Shown in pieces: positions 7,635-15,284 of a stretch of 32,589 nucleotides of DNA. Source of the DNA: Lachnospiraceae bacterium (GTDB taxonomy: Bacteria; Bacillota; Clostridia; Lachnospirales; Lachnospiraceae); contig JAAZZQ010000082.1 in assembly GCA_014239155.1 (NCBI GenBank), positions 1-32,589 of the forward strand. Reading direction: 5' to 3'. Within the stretch, counting starts at the first letter, position 1. Each line of letters begins with the position of its first letter. Both the position numbers and the translations under genes were made by a program. The notes under the pieces were generated by a model, which had not been told where the DNA came from, did no database searches, and worked only from the letters and a program-made list of their open reading frames with translations.

Positions 7635-8546
7635 ATGAACATTGATACAATTACGGATATTAGGGGATTCAACCGTTTTTACACGAATATTTTAGGACTT
7701 CTTGACCATCACATATTGGATTCCGGTTATACGCTTGCAGAGGCAAGGGTTATTTTTGAAATTAACAGGGTTGAACATTGCACAGTGAAAAAATTAAGTG
7801 TGGCACTAGATATGGATATTGGTTACATAAGCCGCATCGTCACAAAATTTGTTAAATTGGGTATCGTTGAAAAAGAAACCAGGAAAACAGATGCACGTGT
7901 CTCAGAAATTGTTTTTACGGACAAAGGATTGGAGGTTTTTCATGATTTGGACAGGCGTTCCAATGAACAGATTGAAAATATGTTTTCCAAACTTAATGAA
8001 AGTGATTGTAAAAGCGTATGTGATGCAATGAATGTTATAAAAAAGCATTTAACTTTGGTCTCTACAGATATCGCAATAAGGCCATACAGGGAGGAAGATG
8101 TAGAATATGTAATAGACCGTCAGTTATCATTGTATGAATCAGAGCGCAATTTTACTTCTGAAATATGGAAAAAATATTTGATTAACGGAGTATTGTCGCT
8201 GGTCAACCAATTTGATTCTTCAAAAGACAGTATGTTTATCTTAGATAATAATGGAAAACAGTCCGGTTGTATTGCCATTACCCACACAGAGGAAAATACT
8301 GCACAGCTCCGTTATTTTTTTCTTGAACCCGAACTTCGTGGATTAGGGGCAGGAAAGCGGTTATTGAAAATGGCAATAGATTTCAGCCGTGAAAAAGGGT
8401 ATTCGCATCTCTTTTTATGGACTGTCAGCGCTCAAGAAACAGCACGGAGATTGTACAGCAAAGTAGGTTTTGTAATAACAGAAACCGCTGAGAACACCGA
8501 ATGGGGCGTGCCTGTTCTTGAAGAGCGGTGGGATATGGATTTATGA
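7635..8546 (+). CDS. Fused MarR-type regulator and GNAT acetyltransferase
   Basis: 303 residues. Residues 1-145 form a MarR winged helix (YTLAEARVIFEINRVEHCTV, LDMDIGYISRIVTKFVKLGI, wing with KTDARVSEIVFTDKG). Residues 150-303 form a GNAT domain with motif A FLEPELRGLGAGKRLLKMAI and motif B ETARRLYSKVGFVITET. This domain order is a recurrent architecture in Firmicutes and Proteobacteria. The same polypeptide probably represses its own promoter and acetylates a small molecule or protein. The very strong promoter overlapped by two dyads supports tight autoregulation. Confidence 0.9.
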   Translation: MNIDTITDIRGFNRFYTNILGLLDHHILDSGYTLAEARVIFEINRVEHCTVKKLSVALDMDIGYISRIVTKFVKLGIVEKETRKTDARVSEIVFTDKGLEVFHDLDRRSNEQIENMFSKLNESDCKSVCDAMNVIKKHLTLVSTDIAIRPYREEDVEYVIDRQLSLYESERNFTSEIWKKYLINGVLSLVNQFDSSKDSMFILDNNGKQSGCIAITHTEENTAQLRYFFLEPELRGLGAGKRLLKMAIDFSREKGYSHLFLWTVSAQETARRLYSKVGFVITETAENTEWGVPVLEERWDMDL

Positions 8547-8728
8547 CGATTATAATTCTGCTGTATTACAACAGACGTTAGATTGTGCGATGTAGTGACA
8601 GACAAAATCAAATAACAAAAGGATTTCCTCAAACAGACAATATAGAGTTCTTTTATACAACCAGATATACAGTATTCAGAACAGCATCGTGGCAATTGAA
8701 ACAAGCCAGGAAATCATGTTCGTTGGAA

Positions 8729-8760
8729 AAACGCCGCCTTGGGATTTACTGGCGGCGTTT
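8729..8760 (+). terminator. Strong GC-rich hairpin downstream of the MarR-GNAT gene
   Basis: AAACGCCGCC (8729-8738) pairs perfectly with GGCGGCGTTT (8751-8760) across a 12-base loop, about 180 bases after the gene's stop. It overlaps the apparent start of a decayed open frame, so it could be a terminator beside which coding-like DNA was later joined. Confidence 0.55.
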
Positions 8761-9087
8761 ATGCAGTCGCTAGGTTCTGTTGACCTGTCTATGTGGGGCA
8801 GTTATGATTTTTCCGAAGAGCAGCTGGGGATTGTGAATAAGTATCTTCCCACACTGAATAATGTCATTGATTTTTACAATACATAAAAATGTCTGTCCAT
8901 CAAAGCCGCGGCTTTCTATGCGGTGGGGGTAAAACCGGAAGATTCTATCGCACAGAGTCTCGCAAAGGAATGGGTTGAAATAACCCGTAAAGTTACGGGA
9001 GGGAATGCGGAATACGAGCAGGCATATTTATCTGTTGATGAGCAGAGGGAAATCTGGAATCTATTTTTTATCATACACCATTTATGA
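8761..9087 (+). pseudogene. C-terminal remnant of a MerR-type regulator effector domain (probable)
   Basis: One frame reads MQSLGSVDLSMWGSYDFSEE and later VIDFYNT, then TAA at 8884-8886. It continues in the same frame as IKAAAFYAVGVKPEDSIAQ, SLAKEWVEITRKVTGGNAEY and EIWNLFFIIHHL, ending at 9085-9087. The pattern of an aliphatic helix followed by LAKEWVEITRKVTGGN resembles the C-terminal helices of Mta/BltR-like MerR proteins. No DNA-binding part is present. The in-frame stop and missing start mark it as a remnant. The identification is moderate at best; the open frame extends left through the hairpin at 8729-8760. Confidence 0.4.
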
Positions 9088-9125
9088 GAAAAGGTCTTTC
9101 TTGTATTGTACTATTTATATACTAG

Positions 9126-9578
9126 CACCATTTGTTTTATGGCATTTCTATGCTGGACCGGTATAAGGGAACCGGATGGAAAAAATTTTATCTGATATTT
9201 GGAATGTGTGATGAAAGTTTTTCTATTAATTATACAGCGGAAATTCCGGAAGATGTGGACAGGGGCTGGTTTATGTTTTTCGTGACACTGCTCAATCATT
9301 TTTACTGGTTTTCAGGTGCAACGCTCGGAGGGATTTTTGGTTCTATGATTCATTTCAATACGGAAGGACTTGATTTTGTTATGACGGCTATGTTCGTAGT
9401 TATTTTTATGGATCAGTGGATAAAGGACCAGAAACATACAAGTGCGGTCTTAGGCATTGTATTGTCACTGATATGCCTGATTGTTTTTAGTTCAGACAGT
9501 TTTATTATTCCGGCAATGATTGCTATTCTGGGAGTGCTGACATTGCTTCGGATACCAATGGAGAAAGGCGGTGTGTAA
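9126..9578 (+). pseudogene. azlC: AzlC family branched-chain amino acid exporter, 5'-truncated
   Basis: The frame opens right after TAG 9123 and immediately reads HHLFYGISMLDRYKG, which in AzlC proteins follows about 80 residues of N-terminal membrane helices. KKFYLIFGMCDESFSINY, DRGWFMFFVTLLNHFYW and NTEGLDFVMTAMFVVIFMDQ are family signatures. About 150 of the usual 230 residues remain. AzlC with AzlD forms a branched-chain amino acid export complex. With the N-terminus deleted it should be inactive. The break lies within 40 bases of the end of the MerR-like remnant, so one deletion probably joined the two. Confidence 0.82.
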
Positions 9579-9580
9579 AA

Positions 9581-9913
9581 ATGATAATGACTTTGACAGA
9601 GCAGGTCATTACAGTTGGAATGATTGTGCTGGCGACCATGCTGACGAGGTTCCTGCCATTTGTTTTGTTTCCATCAGGAAAACCAACACCTAAATACATA
9701 CAGTATCTTGGAAGGGTATTACCTGCTGCTGTGTTTGGGTTGCTTGTTGTATATTGTCTGAAAAATGTAAATGTTTTAGCGGGCAGTCATGGCGTACCAG
9801 AATTTATTTGTATTGCTGTTGTGATTGGACTGCACCTTTGGAAAAGACAGATGCTTTTATCTATTGCAGGCGGAACAGTTTGTTATATGTTATTCGTACA
9901 AACAGTGTTTTGA
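9581..9913 (+). CDS. azlD: AzlD family branched-chain amino acid transport protein
   Basis: 110 residues, full length for AzlD, with about four hydrophobic helices ([67 protein letters not shown]). TRFLPF near the N-terminus and the small size are typical. It begins two bases after the azlC stop, the usual azlCD arrangement. Its partner is truncated, so it is probably an orphan despite its intact frame. Confidence 0.88.
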   Translation: MIMTLTEQVITVGMIVLATMLTRFLPFVLFPSGKPTPKYIQYLGRVLPAAVFGLLVVYCLKNVNVLAGSHGVPEFICIAVVIGLHLWKRQMLLSIAGGTVCYMLFVQTVF

Positions 9914-10026
9914 TAAATTTTTTTGAATCTATACAGAAAACTGCCTGATTTATGGTAAAATGAACATTATAGAGTAAACTTGGGCTTGCACCCAAATTCG
10001 CAGGTGCATTAGGAATGGAGGATATT

Positions 10027-10340
10027 ATGAATATAAGACAGGAACAGCTAATAGATTATGCTATTGTTTATCAGGTTGTGAAAAAGTCGTTTGAAAATGC
10101 TGAACATAGCGACGGGAATGAACAGGATTTAGTTGCCAGATTAAAAAACAGTATATCATTTATCCCCGAATTATCTCTTGTTGCGGTTGAGGAAAATCGT
10201 ATTGTGGGACATATTCTTTTTACAAAGGCGTTTGTAAATGATGTTGAAGTGCTTGCCCTTGCACCGCTATCTGTTTTGCCGGAATTTCAGAACAGGGGCA
10301 TTGGTTTATCGTTGATAAAACAGGGACATCGCATAGCGAG
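10027..10340 (+). pseudogene. YhbS-like GNAT acetyltransferase, first piece (interrupted gene)
   Basis: ATG 10027 has GGAGG 5 bases upstream (an ATG at 10015 is too close to that site). The protein begins MNIRQEQLIDYAIVYQVVKK and contains AVEENRIVGHILFTKA and the motif A segment LPEFQNRGIGLSLIKQGHRI. It then runs into unrelated sequence at about 10340. The gene continues at 12133, where the same protein resumes with REYQYSVVLGHSKYY. Joined with the other two pieces it would be about 170 residues, the normal YhbS length. The interruption is the conjugative-element remnant at 10341-12132. Confidence 0.85.
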
Positions 10341-10635
10341 TCATGATGCGTTTTGTCAAGTGCTTTTTTGGTTATTGACGAAAAATTTTTCAGTAGGGCG
10401 GGGAACAGGCAGGAAAAAGGGGCGCACAACGCTCCTGTGGACGTTTAGAAGCCGTTTTCGGGGGTGGGTAGTATAAAACCCTTACCCTGTCTGTTTTCGC
10501 TCCTGCAACGCCTTGAAAATCAAGCCTTTTCACGCCCTATTGCGTAACACTCCATTCTGTTCTTTGGAAGAAGTCGGGCCCCGGGGGCAGAACCACCGCA
10601 AAACCTAACAATAGCCGCCGAAGTAGTGCAGACGG

Positions 10636-10677
10636 TTTTGCCGTTGCCATTTCGCCGCCGAAATGGCAACGGCAAAA
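10636..10677. repeat. Perfect 19-bp inverted repeat with 4-base loop
   Basis: Arms 10636-10654 and 10659-10677 pair without mismatch; the core is GCCGTTGCCATTTCG. CAGACGG lies just outside both arms. Its position between the element's left end and the cargo gene suggests a structure used in transfer or a strong terminator. The function is not shown by sequence alone. Confidence 0.7.
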
Positions 10678-10725
10678 ATCCAGACGGTCAAGGGGCGGAT
10701 AGGCTGAACGGACGGGAAATGCAGA

Positions 10726-10754
10726 TTGCTTTTCCTTATTGGCTGTGCTATAAT
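10726..10754 (+). promoter_or_regulatory. Promoter of the histidine-phosphatase gene
   Basis: TTGCTT (10726-10731), 17-base spacer, TATAAT (10749-10754), 48 bases before the start codon. Confidence 0.7.
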
Positions 10755-10802
10755 TTCTCCAGTACATACCGACAAATCGAAATTTATTATGGGGAAGTAG
10801 AT

Positions 10803-11342
10803 ATGAAAGCGGTTATTATCAGACATGGGAAAGTGATTTTTGAATGGAGAAAGTGGAGTACATCAGAAGAATTTAATAAAGACTGTAAAATGTATGATGA
10901 AGCCCCTATTTTTTCTTTGTTATCTTCTGATGCTTCTCAATTAAATTATCAAGATATTTATATCAGTAATTCGCAAAGAAGTAGGGAATCTGCTAATCAG
11001 CTATTTGGTGAAAAAGATTTTATTACCACACAATTGATTGATGAAGTACCTTTATGTGCAAGCATTGTTTCAAGTCAAAAATTGCCGTTAATATTTTGGA
11101 ATGTTTCGGGGCGTTTACAATGGTTTTTTAATATTCATTTACAAAAAGAATGTCGGAGAGAAACTATTTATCGTGCGGAACAATTTATAAGAATAATAAC
11201 CCAAAAGAATAACGACTGTATTATTGTCACACATGGATTTTTTATGCACACACTCCTAAGTCGAATGAAGAAGCAAGACTTTCAGATTAGCCATATACGA
11301 TTAAATTATTCAAACGGCGAAAGTGTTATTGCAGAACGATAA
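10803..11342 (+). CDS. Histidine phosphatase superfamily protein (phosphoglycerate-mutase-like)
   Basis: 179 residues starting MKAVIIRHGKV; the RHG triad carries the catalytic histidine at residue 8. IYISNSQRSRESANQLFGE (about 56-74) supplies the second arginine motif, and CIIVTHGFFMHTLL (about 140-153) supplies the second histidine. The family dephosphorylates small molecules or proteins through a phosphohistidine. GGGGAAG lies 6 bases before ATG 10803; the longer open frame from 10626 passes through the hairpin and is not the real start. It is the only intact gene in the deleted element. Its substrate is unknown. Confidence 0.82.
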   Translation: MKAVIIRHGKVIFEWRKWSTSEEFNKDCKMYDEAPIFSLLSSDASQLNYQDIYISNSQRSRESANQLFGEKDFITTQLIDEVPLCASIVSSQKLPLIFWNVSGRLQWFFNIHLQKECRRETIYRAEQFIRIITQKNNDCIIVTHGFFMHTLLSRMKKQDFQISHIRLNYSNGESVIAER

Positions 11343-11422
11343 GTTCCAGTTTGTCAGACAAACGAAAACGAAAACAGAGCATAGAGGCGGGATAGATAAT
11401 ACCTACCCCGCCGCCCTGTCTG

Positions 11423-11646
11423 TTACCGCTCCATATCCTGTGCCCTGCGCTGTGCGTGTTCCTGCTGTTCCTGTTGCAAGATACTGTAAACGCTCTTTCG
11501 TATCTGCTCGGCTTCTTTCACTTCCTCTTTCAATGCAAGATACCTCTGGTTGAGCGTTTTCCGCTCGGCGGTCAGTGTGGCATACTCTGTTTTCCATGTC
11601 TTTGTGGGAATGGCGGTCTTGCCGTTCATCACGCCTTTCAGATAAT
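11423..11646 (-). pseudogene. C-terminal fragment of a conjugative-element relaxase
   Basis: About 73 residues: YLKGVMNGKTAIPTKTWKTE, YATLTAERKTLNQRYLALKE, then VKEAEQIRKSVYSILQQEQQ and stop. This basic, coiled-coil-prone tail is characteristic of the relaxase/mobilization nuclease of Firmicutes integrative elements. The nicking domain is gone. Upstream it joins the serine-recombinase start in a different reading frame. Confidence 0.7.
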
Positions 11647-12074
11647 CCCGTGTCCTTTGCGTACCACTCCAACATGATATTGATGAACGGCGCAAACTCC
11701 AACGTGTCGGGGTTCTCGCTGTCTATCCCGTTGTTGACTGCGATAAAACGCACGTTGTTTCTGCGGAAAATCTCCATAGCGTTTCCGACTTGGAGATAGT
11801 CACGCCCCCAACGGGTTAGGTCTTTCATAATGCAGACGCCTATCTTGCCGCTTTCCACGTCCTCTATCATGCGGGAGTAGGCGGAGCGGTCAAAAAATCT
11901 GCCGCTTTCGTCATCGTCAATGTAGTGTCGGATATTGGTTAATTTTAACTGTCGGGCATAGCTTTCCAGAAATTTCTTCTGGTTCTGTATGCTGTTGCTC
12001 TCGCCGCCGTCCCTGTCCTCGTCCCCTACGGAAAGCCGGGAGTATAGGGCTGTGATTTTACTGTAATCGTTCAT
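11647..12074 (-). pseudogene. Large serine recombinase, N-terminal catalytic domain only
   Basis: Starts MNDYSKITALYSRLSVGDED with the catalytic serine at residue 15 (YSRLS). AGGAGG lies 8 bases before ATG 12074; ATGs upstream overlap that site. FDRSAYSRMIEDVESGKIGV, CIMKDLTRWGRDYLQVG and FAPFINIMLEWYAKD follow as in TnpX-like recombinases. At about residue 143, where SRK should follow AKD, the frame runs into relaxase tail DNA and ends with an out-of-frame stretch at 11403. The remaining zinc-ribbon and coiled-coil domains (over 350 residues) are missing. The start lies about 60 bases from the element's right junction, the usual place for such genes. Confidence 0.85.
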
Positions 12075-12132
12075 GTTCATATCCTCCTGCGTCAATGTAT
12101 GTAGTGATTACAGTTAAAATTATGCACTCCAG

Positions 12133-12221
12133 CGGGAATATCAATATTCCGTTGTTTTAGGGCATTCAAAGTATTATACCAAAGCGGGCTATGTCCCGGC
12201 AAGCGTATACGGCATTAAAGC
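12133..12221 (+). pseudogene. GNAT gene, second piece
   Basis: In the frame of the first piece this reads REYQYSVVLGHSKYYTKAGY then VPASVYGIKA, matching the second half of a YhbS-like GNAT (VVLGHxxYYxxxGFxPAS). It then enters the MITE, where the frame ends RQTHE-stop. The last 11 bases (12211-12221) are the left target duplication of the MITE. Confidence 0.85.
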
Positions 12222-12389
12222 ACGACAAACGCATGAGTAAATAAATTATGAATAATCTGTAAAATAATTCTGTCTTTGTGGTAGCTGGTACGATTTTAAA
12301 ATTTCTAAAGCAAAAAAATCGAGCTATATCTTATAATAATTGAATACAGCAACGCAATATTCACAGATTGTTCATTCATGCGTTTGTCC
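12222..12389. mobile_element. 168-bp MITE with 11-bp target site duplication
   Basis: GGCATTAAAGC occurs at 12211-12221 and again at 12390-12400, exactly flanking this block. The ends are inverted repeats: ACGACAAACGCATGA at the left and the complement of AGGACAAACGCATGA at the right. A second inner pair containing AATCTGT lies about 20-30 bases inside each end. The interior is AT-rich and codes for nothing. Removing the block and one copy of the duplication restores the GNAT frame through GIKAPFAVEDENF. This is direct proof of an insertion. I do not recognise the parent element. Confidence 0.9.
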
Positions 12390-12400
12390 TGGCATTAAAG

Positions 12401-12504
12401 CCCCTTTTGCAGTGGAAGATGAAAATTTTATGGCAGTATGTTTTGATGAAAATGCAGGGAAATTAGATGGTTTTCTGGAATACGATAAAGCATTTGGTAC
12501 CTGA
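12401..12504 (+). pseudogene. GNAT gene, third piece (C-terminus)
   Basis: After the second target-duplication copy (which codes GIKA) the protein continues PFAVEDENFMAVCFDENAGK and LDGFLEYDKAFGT, then TGA at 12502-12504. AVEDENFMAVCF is the conserved C-terminal segment of YhbS-like GNATs. The piece confirms that one gene was interrupted twice. Confidence 0.85.
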
Positions 12505-12584
12505 TTCCGGATTTAATTCCTCGGTGGCATTGTTGACTGACGACAACGTAGTGCTGGTGCAAATACCAGGTGCTGTATTCATCG

Positions 12585-12771
12585 TTATTTACGCAATGCT
12601 GTACTAGACAGGATTTTTCCGGGTGCTGTTTCAAGACGGCCGCCTCCATGAACAACACAGGCTTTTTGTAGCCTTTCTCCCAATTTCCCGCGGCGCCTGA
12701 TATGCATCTGAATGTTCTGCCAAAACCAGTTCGCCGTTCGCTGAGAGATTTGCAACAAGCTGTACTTTCAT
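12585..12771 (-). pseudogene. Remnant of a dihydrofolate-reductase-like (RibD C-type) protein
   Basis: A GGGGGAA site precedes ATG 12771 and the frame starts MKVQLVANLSANGELVLAEH, resembling the N-terminus of the small DHFR/RibD C-terminal family. After about 30 residues the register is lost. A second frame gives VVHGGGRLETAPGKILSSTA and ends at 12585. The middle of the protein is gone. The function is that of the family at best; no working product is expected. Confidence 0.4.
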
Positions 12772-12925
12772 AGGTTCCCCCTTAAGATAGCGAGGGGGAT
12801 GGGATTGCTGATCTGAACGCTGATAAGCGGAACAATCTGCTCGCTGCCAGGACAGAAAATGGAAATGTATTTGAAATTGTGCCGGATGGCAACAGATGAA
12901 GCCTATTTCATTTGGAGGGTCATTG

Positions 12926-12934
12926 TGGTATAAT
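12926..12934 (+). promoter_or_regulatory. Extended -10 promoter of the GNAT gene at 12976
   Basis: TG-G-TATAAT, with the hexamer at 12929-12934, about 40 bases before the start. The -35 is weak, as is usual with an extended -10. Confidence 0.6.
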
Positions 12935-12975
12935 AGAGCGAGCAACAAATCGAAAGCTGTGGAGGAAAGAATATA

Positions 12976-13398
12976 GTGATTTTTAAAGAAAACATTTTAG
13001 ATTATGACATCTATAATTCATTAAGAAAAAGCGTTGATTGGAATGCTTATGCAGAAGAACAGGCAAGGCAGGCATTAGAAAATACATACTATAGTCTTGT
13101 TGCGTATGATGACAATAAAGCGATTGGTATGTCCAGAGTTATAAGTGATGGAATATATTTTTTGATTGTAGATGTGGTTGTCGTACCGAAATATCAAGGG
13201 CAGGGTATAGGAACAGAAATGATGCAACGGTTAATTCAATATATAGACAAAAAAACTCCCATTGGAAGCAGATCAAATATTCAGCTACTTTCGATTGCAG
13301 GTAAAGAGAGTTTTTATGAAAAGCATGGTTTTAAAAGGCTTCCTAACGAGCATTGTGGATGCGGTATGCGTAAGATTATTCACAAAGAAAATATGTAA
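12976..13398 (+). CDS. GNAT-family N-acetyltransferase (small)
   Basis: 140 residues with a GTG start; GGAGGAAAG lies about 8 bases upstream. DVVVVPKYQGQGIGTEMMQR (about 57-76) is motif A with the QGQGIG pyrophosphate loop, and GKESFYEKHGFKRLPNEHCG (about 110-129) is motif B. The compact size and the GCGMRK ending resemble the aminoalkylphosphonate/arylamine-type GNATs of Firmicutes. The substrate is unknown. A second GNAT starts 29 bases downstream on the same strand, so the two may be co-transcribed. Confidence 0.88.
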   Translation: MIFKENILDYDIYNSLRKSVDWNAYAEEQARQALENTYYSLVAYDDNKAIGMSRVISDGIYFLIVDVVVVPKYQGQGIGTEMMQRLIQYIDKKTPIGSRSNIQLLSIAGKESFYEKHGFKRLPNEHCGCGMRKIIHKENM

Positions 13399-13427
13399 AA
13401 ATTCCAGTTTACACGAGGTAAGATATT

Positions 13428-14201
13428 ATGACAAATCAAGATATATTAGGGCTGGCTATGAAACAGTCCGCTATAGATGCAAATTGTAAAATAGAAGATT
13501 TTATGAAATATAGCAATGTGATTGTCGAATCTAAAAATTCTCCTTATGCAAGAAAATATCTCCAACTGCCGTTTGTGTGTAATTTGATTTCTTATGGGAC
13601 AAATATTGTTGCAACTATTGATATGCAGTTTAAAGATATTGTCGAATCATATATCAATCAGTATCCCGTGGAACATTGTTTTGAAACACCAAATATGCAG
13701 GTGATAAATGAAGCATTTATGAAGCATAATATGCAGGTTTGCTTTATGGCAGAATATTTTCTTCCTGACGTCAATGCAATACCTGATATTGATTGTGGCT
13801 ATGAATTAAGAGTTTTAAACAAATATGATTTTAAGGATTTGTACTTGCCGCAATGGTCTAATGCGCTATGTGAAAAGAGAAAGAATTTGGATGTATTGGG
13901 TGTTGGCGCATATCATAATAACCGTTTGATTGGACTTGCAGGATGTTCAGCGGATTGCGAAACGATGTGGCAGATTGGCGTGGATGTTCTGCCGGAAATG
14001 CGGCGGCAAGGAATTGCTTCTGCTTTGACAAGTAGGTTGGCAGTTGAAATAATGAACAGAGGAAAAGTTCCATTTTATTGTTGTGCCTGGTCAAATGTCA
14101 AATCTGCAAGAAATGCTATTAAAAGTGGTTTTCGTCCAACGTGGGTGGAAATGACAATCAAATCTAAGGAATATGTAGATGAAATGAATAAATTGAAGTA
14201 G
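13428..14201 (+). CDS. GNAT-family N-acetyltransferase with N-terminal extension
   Basis: 257 residues. The N-terminal half (about 1-125) is an acetyltransferase-like lobe without clear motifs. The C-terminal half has IGVDVLPEMRRQGIASALTS (motif A, RRQGIA) at about 184-203 and CAWSNVKSARNAIKSGFRPT (motif B) at about 222-241. LAGCSADCETMWQIGVDV is the strand leading to motif A. The two-lobe layout occurs in GNATs annotated as GCN5-like proteins of unknown substrate. An AGGTAAG ribosome site precedes the ATG. Confidence 0.85.
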   Translation: MTNQDILGLAMKQSAIDANCKIEDFMKYSNVIVESKNSPYARKYLQLPFVCNLISYGTNIVATIDMQFKDIVESYINQYPVEHCFETPNMQVINEAFMKHNMQVCFMAEYFLPDVNAIPDIDCGYELRVLNKYDFKDLYLPQWSNALCEKRKNLDVLGVGAYHNNRLIGLAGCSADCETMWQIGVDVLPEMRRQGIASALTSRLAVEIMNRGKVPFYCCAWSNVKSARNAIKSGFRPTWVEMTIKSKEYVDEMNKLK

Positions 14202-14251
14202 GATAATCGGGATTTAGCGGAGGGCTTGATACGAATAGCACAGATTATGAC

Positions 14252-14860
14252 TCAATATCTTATTCTGTAACCGGGTACATAATCCCGAAAACTTTTGACA
14301 ATTACTTTTTTTCGCATCTGTTCGCTCAGATGCGAAAACACTGTCTCTATCCTTCGGCGGAAGCGAAAAATCAGCCTCCTGAGTCCTTCTGACCAGTTTG
14401 TCTTATAATTGGAAGGTTTCAACGACATCAGACATATGCCTTTTGCACCCATATCCTCAAAAAGCTGTTCTCCCGTGTACCCTTTGTCTCCCAAAATCAC
14501 CAGCCCCAGACGGTTTTTTGCAAAATTACGCAGACCTTCCCGGTCTTCCGCAGAGGCAGACGTGACTTCAAATGCTGTAATGTATCCTTCTAGCGTGATT
14601 AGGGCATGAGCCTTGAAGCCAAAATAAATTTCCTTTTTAGAGGAACATTTTCCGTAATTTGCACCATTTTCACGGAAAGAGCGGCAATAGCGTGCACGCC
14701 CAAACTTACAGACAGGGAGGGGAAAACTGTCAATCACAAAATACCGTTGTCGGGAACGGGAAAAATAAGTGTATGTTTCTGCCGGAGCAGTTCTGTAACT
14801 TGTAAAAGATTCGTTATAAAGGAAATTCGACAACATAAAAATAACACGATTTGACAACAA
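14252..14860 (-). pseudogene. IS982-family transposase remnant
   Basis: The DDE core is visible: YFVIDSFPLPVCKFGRARYC with the first Asp, YFGFKAHALITLEGYITAFE, SAEDREGLRNFA, LGLVILGDKGYTGEQL with the second Asp, and RRRIETVFSHLSEQM with the Glu. The normal N-terminal 90 residues are replaced by an out-of-frame stretch, and after VIVKSF the C-terminus departs from the family and stops. The element is therefore broken at both ends. IS982 transposases are about 290 residues; about 150 related residues remain. Confidence 0.8.
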
Positions 14861-14940
14861 ATTTTTACATATCTAATTCATGTCAGAAAAGAAATTTTCT
14901 CAAAGGTTCTTACTACGTATTAACCAAACATTATCTTGTT

Positions 14941-15270
14941 TTAATCAATTTCAACTTCTCTACATTCAAACGTCAGCATAGAAACATCCTCATCACTTAA
15001 TACTATTTTTACAGTATTTTCTTCACAAGTAATATTAATAATTGAATCATAATCAATATCCTTTTCTCTTTTTTCTGAATCCCAATTATAATTTATTGAA
15101 TTTAGAAATTTCATAGTAACTTTTTTTAATTCTGGCTCACCATCTTGATATTCTTTTTGTTTCCACATACACAAATCAATATTTAGTATTACTATTCCAT
15201 TTGCATAAACTAACTCATTTACACAGCTATCATGAAAATTTATTTTCTTTACTAATTCTGTTACTAACAT
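14941..15270 (-). CDS. Probable immunity protein of a polymorphic toxin
   Basis: 109 acidic residues: MLVTELVKKINFHDSCVNEL, VILNIDLCMWKQKE, and an acidic C-terminus ending FECREVEID. The FHDSxV motif followed by beta strands is typical of small immunity-like proteins. It starts 14 bases after the stop of a toxin tail (15285-15451) on the same strand, the standard toxin-immunity order. The frame is intact although the toxin is not, as expected for an orphan immunity gene. No family number can be given from sequence alone. Confidence 0.55.
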   Translation of the reverse strand: MLVTELVKKINFHDSCVNELVYANGIVILNIDLCMWKQKEYQDGEPELKKVTMKFLNSINYNWDSEKREKDIDYDSIINITCEENTVKIVLSDEDVSMLTFECREVEID

Positions 15271-15284
15271 TTTATTCTTCTCTT

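Larger units (their letters stand above)
10341..12132. mobile_element. Internally deleted serine-recombinase conjugative/mobilizable element inside the GNAT gene
   Basis: The GNAT coding sequence stops at about 10340 and resumes at about 12133, so this 1.8-kb block is an insertion. It contains a serine recombinase start next to the right junction, an out-of-frame relaxase tail fused to it, a histidine-phosphatase gene and a very strong hairpin. Gene order and identity match a Tn4451/Tn5397-like integrative element reduced by a large internal deletion. The junctions are uncertain by about 5 bases: AGCG occurs at both ends (10335-10338 and 12131-12134). Confidence 0.75.

Noticed and set aside
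8729..8760. Hairpin read as part of a protein (VGKTPPWDLLAAF)
   Set aside because: The perfect 10-bp inverted repeat is better explained as a structure; the P-loop-like VGKT is not in a Walker context.
10220..10429. Minus-strand open frame over the element junction
   Set aside because: It crosses the GNAT/element junction, so it cannot be an ancestral gene; no homology seen.
10626..10802. Long start of the histidine-phosphatase frame
   Set aside because: It translates through the 19-bp hairpin and the promoter; the ribosome site fits ATG 10803 and the RHG motif starts there.
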